Assembly: GCA_900469625.1 (NCBI GenBank)
Contig: UBXV01000032.1
Coordinates: 6,404 to 40,834 of the forward strand
DNA: 34,431 nt
Direction of reading: 5' to 3'
Source of the DNA: Hyphomicrobiales bacterium
GTDB lineage: Bacteria > Pseudomonadota > Alphaproteobacteria > Rhizobiales > Rhizobiaceae
Below are positions 31,906 through 34,431 of the stretch, piece after piece. Position numbers and translations under genes: made by a program. How positions within the stretch are numbered: position 1 is the stretch's first letter; the number at the start of each line of letters is the position of its first letter. The notes beneath the pieces were generated by a model, which was not told where the DNA came from, did not search any database, and saw only the letters and a program-made list of their open reading frames with translations.

Positions 31906-34431
31906 ATGCGCGCAACAGCCTTGACCCTGACCCTGTTTGCAATCGGCGCCGCTCCGGCATGGGCTGTTCCGGCAACGACGACGGCCAACGTCAATTTCCG
32001 CGCCGGCCCGGGAACCGGGTTTGACAGCTTCGGCACGATCGGCGAAGGCGGCCAGGTCGACGTCAAGGAATGCGACGACGCCGGCACGTGGTGCGCCGTC
32101 AGCTACGAGGGGAAAGACGGGTTCGTCAGCGGCAAGTACCTCAACGACGCCGATCCGAAAGGTCTTGGCTGGCCGCGCGCCTACAAGACCGAGAAAGGCG
32201 CAACGATCACCCTGTACCAACCGCAGGTAAACGCCTGGAAGGATTTCTCCGACCTTGATGCCCTGATTGCAACCGAATACAAGCAGTCCGACGACGCCAC
32301 ACCCATCTTCGGCGTCATCGGGGTGACCGGCAAGACCGTCACCGACAGTGGCTCCGACGAGGTTGTCGTTTCCGACATCAAGGTCGAGGAGATCAATTTC
32401 TCCGTTCTCGACCGCCAGGAACTGGCGGACCTAGCGCTTGAGGTCGGCAAATTGTTGCCCGTCGGCACGATCACGCTGTCGGAGGACAAGCTGACTGCAA
32501 GCCTTGCCGACTACGAACGGCTCGGCAATGTCGAGGGCCTGAAGTCCGATCCGCCGCCGATCTATCTCAGCAAGGAGCCAGCGGTGCTCGTGCAGACCGA
32601 CGGCAAGGCGGTATTCGCACCGGTTAAAGGTATCGAAGGCCTTTCCTTTGCGGTCAACACCAACTGGGACCTGTTCAAGGTCGACGCCGACAGCACCTAT
32701 TACCTTCGCAACGAAAAGGCATGGTTGCAGTCGAAGGATCTGGCGAGCGGCTGGACACCCACGACGTCGCTTCCCGATCTCTTCGGCAAATTGCCTGACG
32801 ATGACAATTGGAAGGATGCGAAGGCGGCGATCCCGCCCACAGCAGGTGAGGGCGCGCCGGCAAAGGTCATCTATTCCGACACGCCTTCCGAACTGCTCGC
32901 GTTTGATGGCGAACCGAAGCTCGAGCCGGTGCCGGGCACCGGTTTGATGGTCGCGACGAACACCGAGAGCGACGTCTTTCACCTGGCTGCGGATGGCAAC
33001 TGGTATGTCCTCGTCTCCGGCCGGTGGTTTTCAGCCAAGTCGCTCGAGGGCCCGTGGACCTTCGCCACCCCGAACCTGCCCCAGGATTTCCAGAATATTC
33101 CCGAGGATGCCGCCTACTACACGGTGCGCTCGTCGGTGCCGGGCACCTCGGAAAATGCGGAAGCCCGCCTGAAAGCGAGCATACCCCAGAAGGCGCGGGT
33201 CGCGCTCGACGGATCGGTAAAGGTCGATGTTGCCTATAGCGGCGATCCGAAATTCGAAGCGATCGACGGAACGTCGCTCACCTATGCCGTCAACACCAAC
33301 GAGACGGTGATCAAGGTCGGCGACAAGTATTTCGTCGTGAAGGACGGCGTCTGGTTCGTCGGTGACACGCCGACGGGACCGTTCACTGTCGCAAAGGCCG
33401 TGCCGGACGAGATCTACACGATCCCGCCCTCGTCGCCGGTCTACAATGCCACCTATGTACGGATCTATGAAACCGAGCCGGACGCAGTCTGGGTCGGATA
33501 CACCATGGGCTATCTGGGCGCCTATCTCGCCTGGGATACCTTCGTTTATGGCACCGGTTGGTACTACGACGACTATTGGGATTACGGCTGGGCCGGCGGT
33601 GGCTACTGGCCCTACTATCCGCGACCGATCACCTATGGCGTCGGCGCGTTCTACAACCCGGCGGTCGGTACATTCGGGCGCTACGGCTACGCTTATGGCC
33701 CCTATCGCGGCATTGTGGCGGGTGCTGCCTACAACCCGCGCACCGGCACCTATATCCGCGGCGCGGCAGGCTACGGTCCTTCCGGCGAACGCGGCTTCGT
33801 CGCCGCCTACAATCCTCGAACCGGCAATGCGGCGATCGCACGGGGCGGCAGCAACGTCTACGGCAACTGGGGCTCGGCCTCGGTCAAGCACGGATCGGAC
33901 TTTGCGCGCATCAGCGGCGGTTCGACGACGGGAGGCGGTGCAGTTGCCCGTTGGCGCACGTCCGACGGCAATCATGGTTTCGTCGCCGGCGGCAAGGGCG
34001 GCGACGTCTATGCCGGACGCGACGGCAATGTCTATCGCCGCGACGACGGTCAATGGCAAAAGCATACGCCTGATGGCTGGCAGCCGGTGCAGAAACCGTC
34101 GATCCAGGATGCGAAGAAAGCAGGCAAACAATTTGCGACCCAGCACCCGGACGCGGCGCAGAACCTGAACAAGCGTATCGAGAACCGTCCGGCCGGCGGC
34201 CGGGTCTCGACCCGCAATCGTGCGCCCGATCATCTGGCGATCGACCGGGCCGGCCGCCAGATCGGCAATCAACGTTCGTTCGAGCACCGGTCGTACAACC
34301 AGCGGCCGCTCAACCTCCCAAGCGGCGGCGGCTTTAACGGCGGTGGTTTCGACCGGCAAGGCGGTTTCGGCGGTGGTGGATATGGCGGCGGCGGCTTCCA
34401 CGGGGGTGGTGGTTTCCATGGTGGCGGCGGC
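31906..34431 (+). CDS. Large secreted SH3-domain, triple-repeat, Gly-rich envelope protein (3' end beyond window)
   Basis: 842 residues are visible and no stop is reached. A Sec signal peptide (about 1-20, cut near PAWAVP) is followed by a bacterial SH3 domain (about 23-88, ANVNFRAGPGTGFDSFGTI) with a probable Cys pair. Three repeats of about 85-95 residues start near 217, 319 and 439; each has a P.F.P/A.I.GT...AVNT start, a WF core, GPW/GPF and a P.DF..IP end. Then come a Tyr/Trp-rich stretch (about 545-580), AYNPRTG repeats (about 585-650) and a Gly/His/Phe-rich tail (from about 806). Related proteins are annotated as carbohydrate-binding or autotransporter-like. It is probably an exported envelope or matrix protein. 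GGAG lies 7 bases before the ATG. Confidence 0.85.
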   Translation, partial: MRATALTLTLFAIGAAPAWAVPATTTANVNFRAGPGTGFDSFGTIGEGGQVDVKECDDAGTWCAVSYEGKDGFVSGKYLNDADPKGLGWPRAYKTEKGATITLYQPQVNAWKDFSDLDALIATEYKQSDDATPIFGVIGVTGKTVTDSGSDEVVVSDIKVEEINFSVLDRQELADLALEVGKLLPVGTITLSEDKLTASLADYERLGNVEGLKSDPPPIYLSKEPAVLVQTDGKAVFAPVKGIEGLSFAVNTNWDLFKVDADSTYYLRNEKAWLQSKDLASGWTPTTSLPDLFGKLPDDDNWKDAKAAIPPTAGEGAPAKVIYSDTPSELLAFDGEPKLEPVPGTGLMVATNTESDVFHLAADGNWYVLVSGRWFSAKSLEGPWTFATPNLPQDFQNIPEDAAYYTVRSSVPGTSENAEARLKASIPQKARVALDGSVKVDVAYSGDPKFEAIDGTSLTYAVNTNETVIKVGDKYFVVKDGVWFVGDTPTGPFTVAKAVPDEIYTIPPSSPVYNATYVRIYETEPDAVWVGYTMGYLGAYLAWDTFVYGTGWYYDDYWDYGWAGGGYWPYYPRPITYGVGAFYNPAVGTFGRYGYAYGPYRGIVAGAAYNPRTGTYIRGAAGYGPSGERGFVAAYNPRTGNAAIARGGSNVYGNWGSASVKHGSDFARISGGSTTGGGAVARWRTSDGNHGFVAGGKGGDVYAGRDGNVYRRDDGQWQKHTPDGWQPVQKPSIQDAKKAGKQFATQHPDAAQNLNKRIENRPAGGRVSTRNRAPDHLAIDRAGRQIGNQRSFEHRSYNQRPLNLPSGGGFNGGGFDRQGGFGGGGYGGGGFHGGGGFHGGGG

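Noticed and set aside
33031-34419. A 462-codon minus-strand frame
   Set aside because: Antisense to the repeat and Gly-rich part of the envelope protein; Val/Ala/Arg-rich composition follows from the opposite codons.
1-34431. Mobile elements, CRISPR arrays, tRNA or rRNA genes
   Set aside because: No transposase, integrase, repeat-spacer array or recognisable RNA gene was found on either strand by eye.

Overview
The window looks like chromosome or megaplasmid DNA of a Rhizobiaceae bacterium (Rhizobium/Ensifer/Agrobacterium relatives). The reasons are high-GC coding DNA with strong G/C third positions, a paralogue-rich gene set typical of this family (MalE/F/G-type sugar ABC genes with a ROK regulator, a PhrR/PraR-like XRE regulator, membrane TPR regulators), and a RIME-like rhizobial intergenic mosaic repeat at about 1617-1722. 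I saw no tRNA, rRNA, CRISPR array, insertion sequence or prophage.

Layout. (1) 1-4495: a sugar ABC importer on the minus strand (MalG-like permease cut by the window start, MalF-like permease, binding protein), divergent from a ROK repressor. The ATPase would lie beyond base 1. (2) 4526-7875: a LysR regulator divergent from pirin and two tandem YcaC-like cysteine hydrolases, with a perfect 7+7 palindrome between them. (3) 7952-9747: an L-2-amino-thiazoline-4-carboxylate hydrolase and an N-carbamoyl amino acid amidase with overlapping stop and start, together a route from ATC to cysteine. (4) 10103-16537: a six-gene MoxR-DUF58-DUF4381-BatA-BatB/TPR-BatD operon, tightly overlapped. (5) 16805-20464: a formylglycine-generating enzyme, a Tat-exported HAD phosphatase, a secreted protein of unknown function and a small unknown protein. 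(6) 20682-22457: a membrane-anchored TPR protein with a putative DNA-binding N-terminus. (7) 22551-26250: a CurA-like NADP oxidoreductase, then a 2OG-Fe(II) oxygenase and MetY operon. (8) 26689-31647: a small unknown gene, then an apparent operon of XRE regulator, SARP/TPR regulator, 76-aa peptide, YcaO and TfuA. (9) 31906-34431: a large secreted SH3/three-repeat/Gly-rich envelope protein that runs off the window end.

Two things stand out. First, the peptide-YcaO-TfuA set has the minimal gene content expected of a thioamide-type RiPP pathway. It has no exporter or extra tailoring enzyme, and two regulators of different families are co-directional with it. Second, a 17-bp motif, GTWACTGTTACGTACTT, occurs five times, each time between genes and oriented toward the downstream gene. 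Four copies lie 75-90 bases before a start codon: moxR, the formylglycine-generating enzyme, the secreted 226-aa protein and the large SH3 protein. The fifth lies farther (215 bases) from a small ORF. This points to an undescribed regulon centred on the cell envelope.

All functional calls rest on sequence motifs and family knowledge read by eye; no database search was run.
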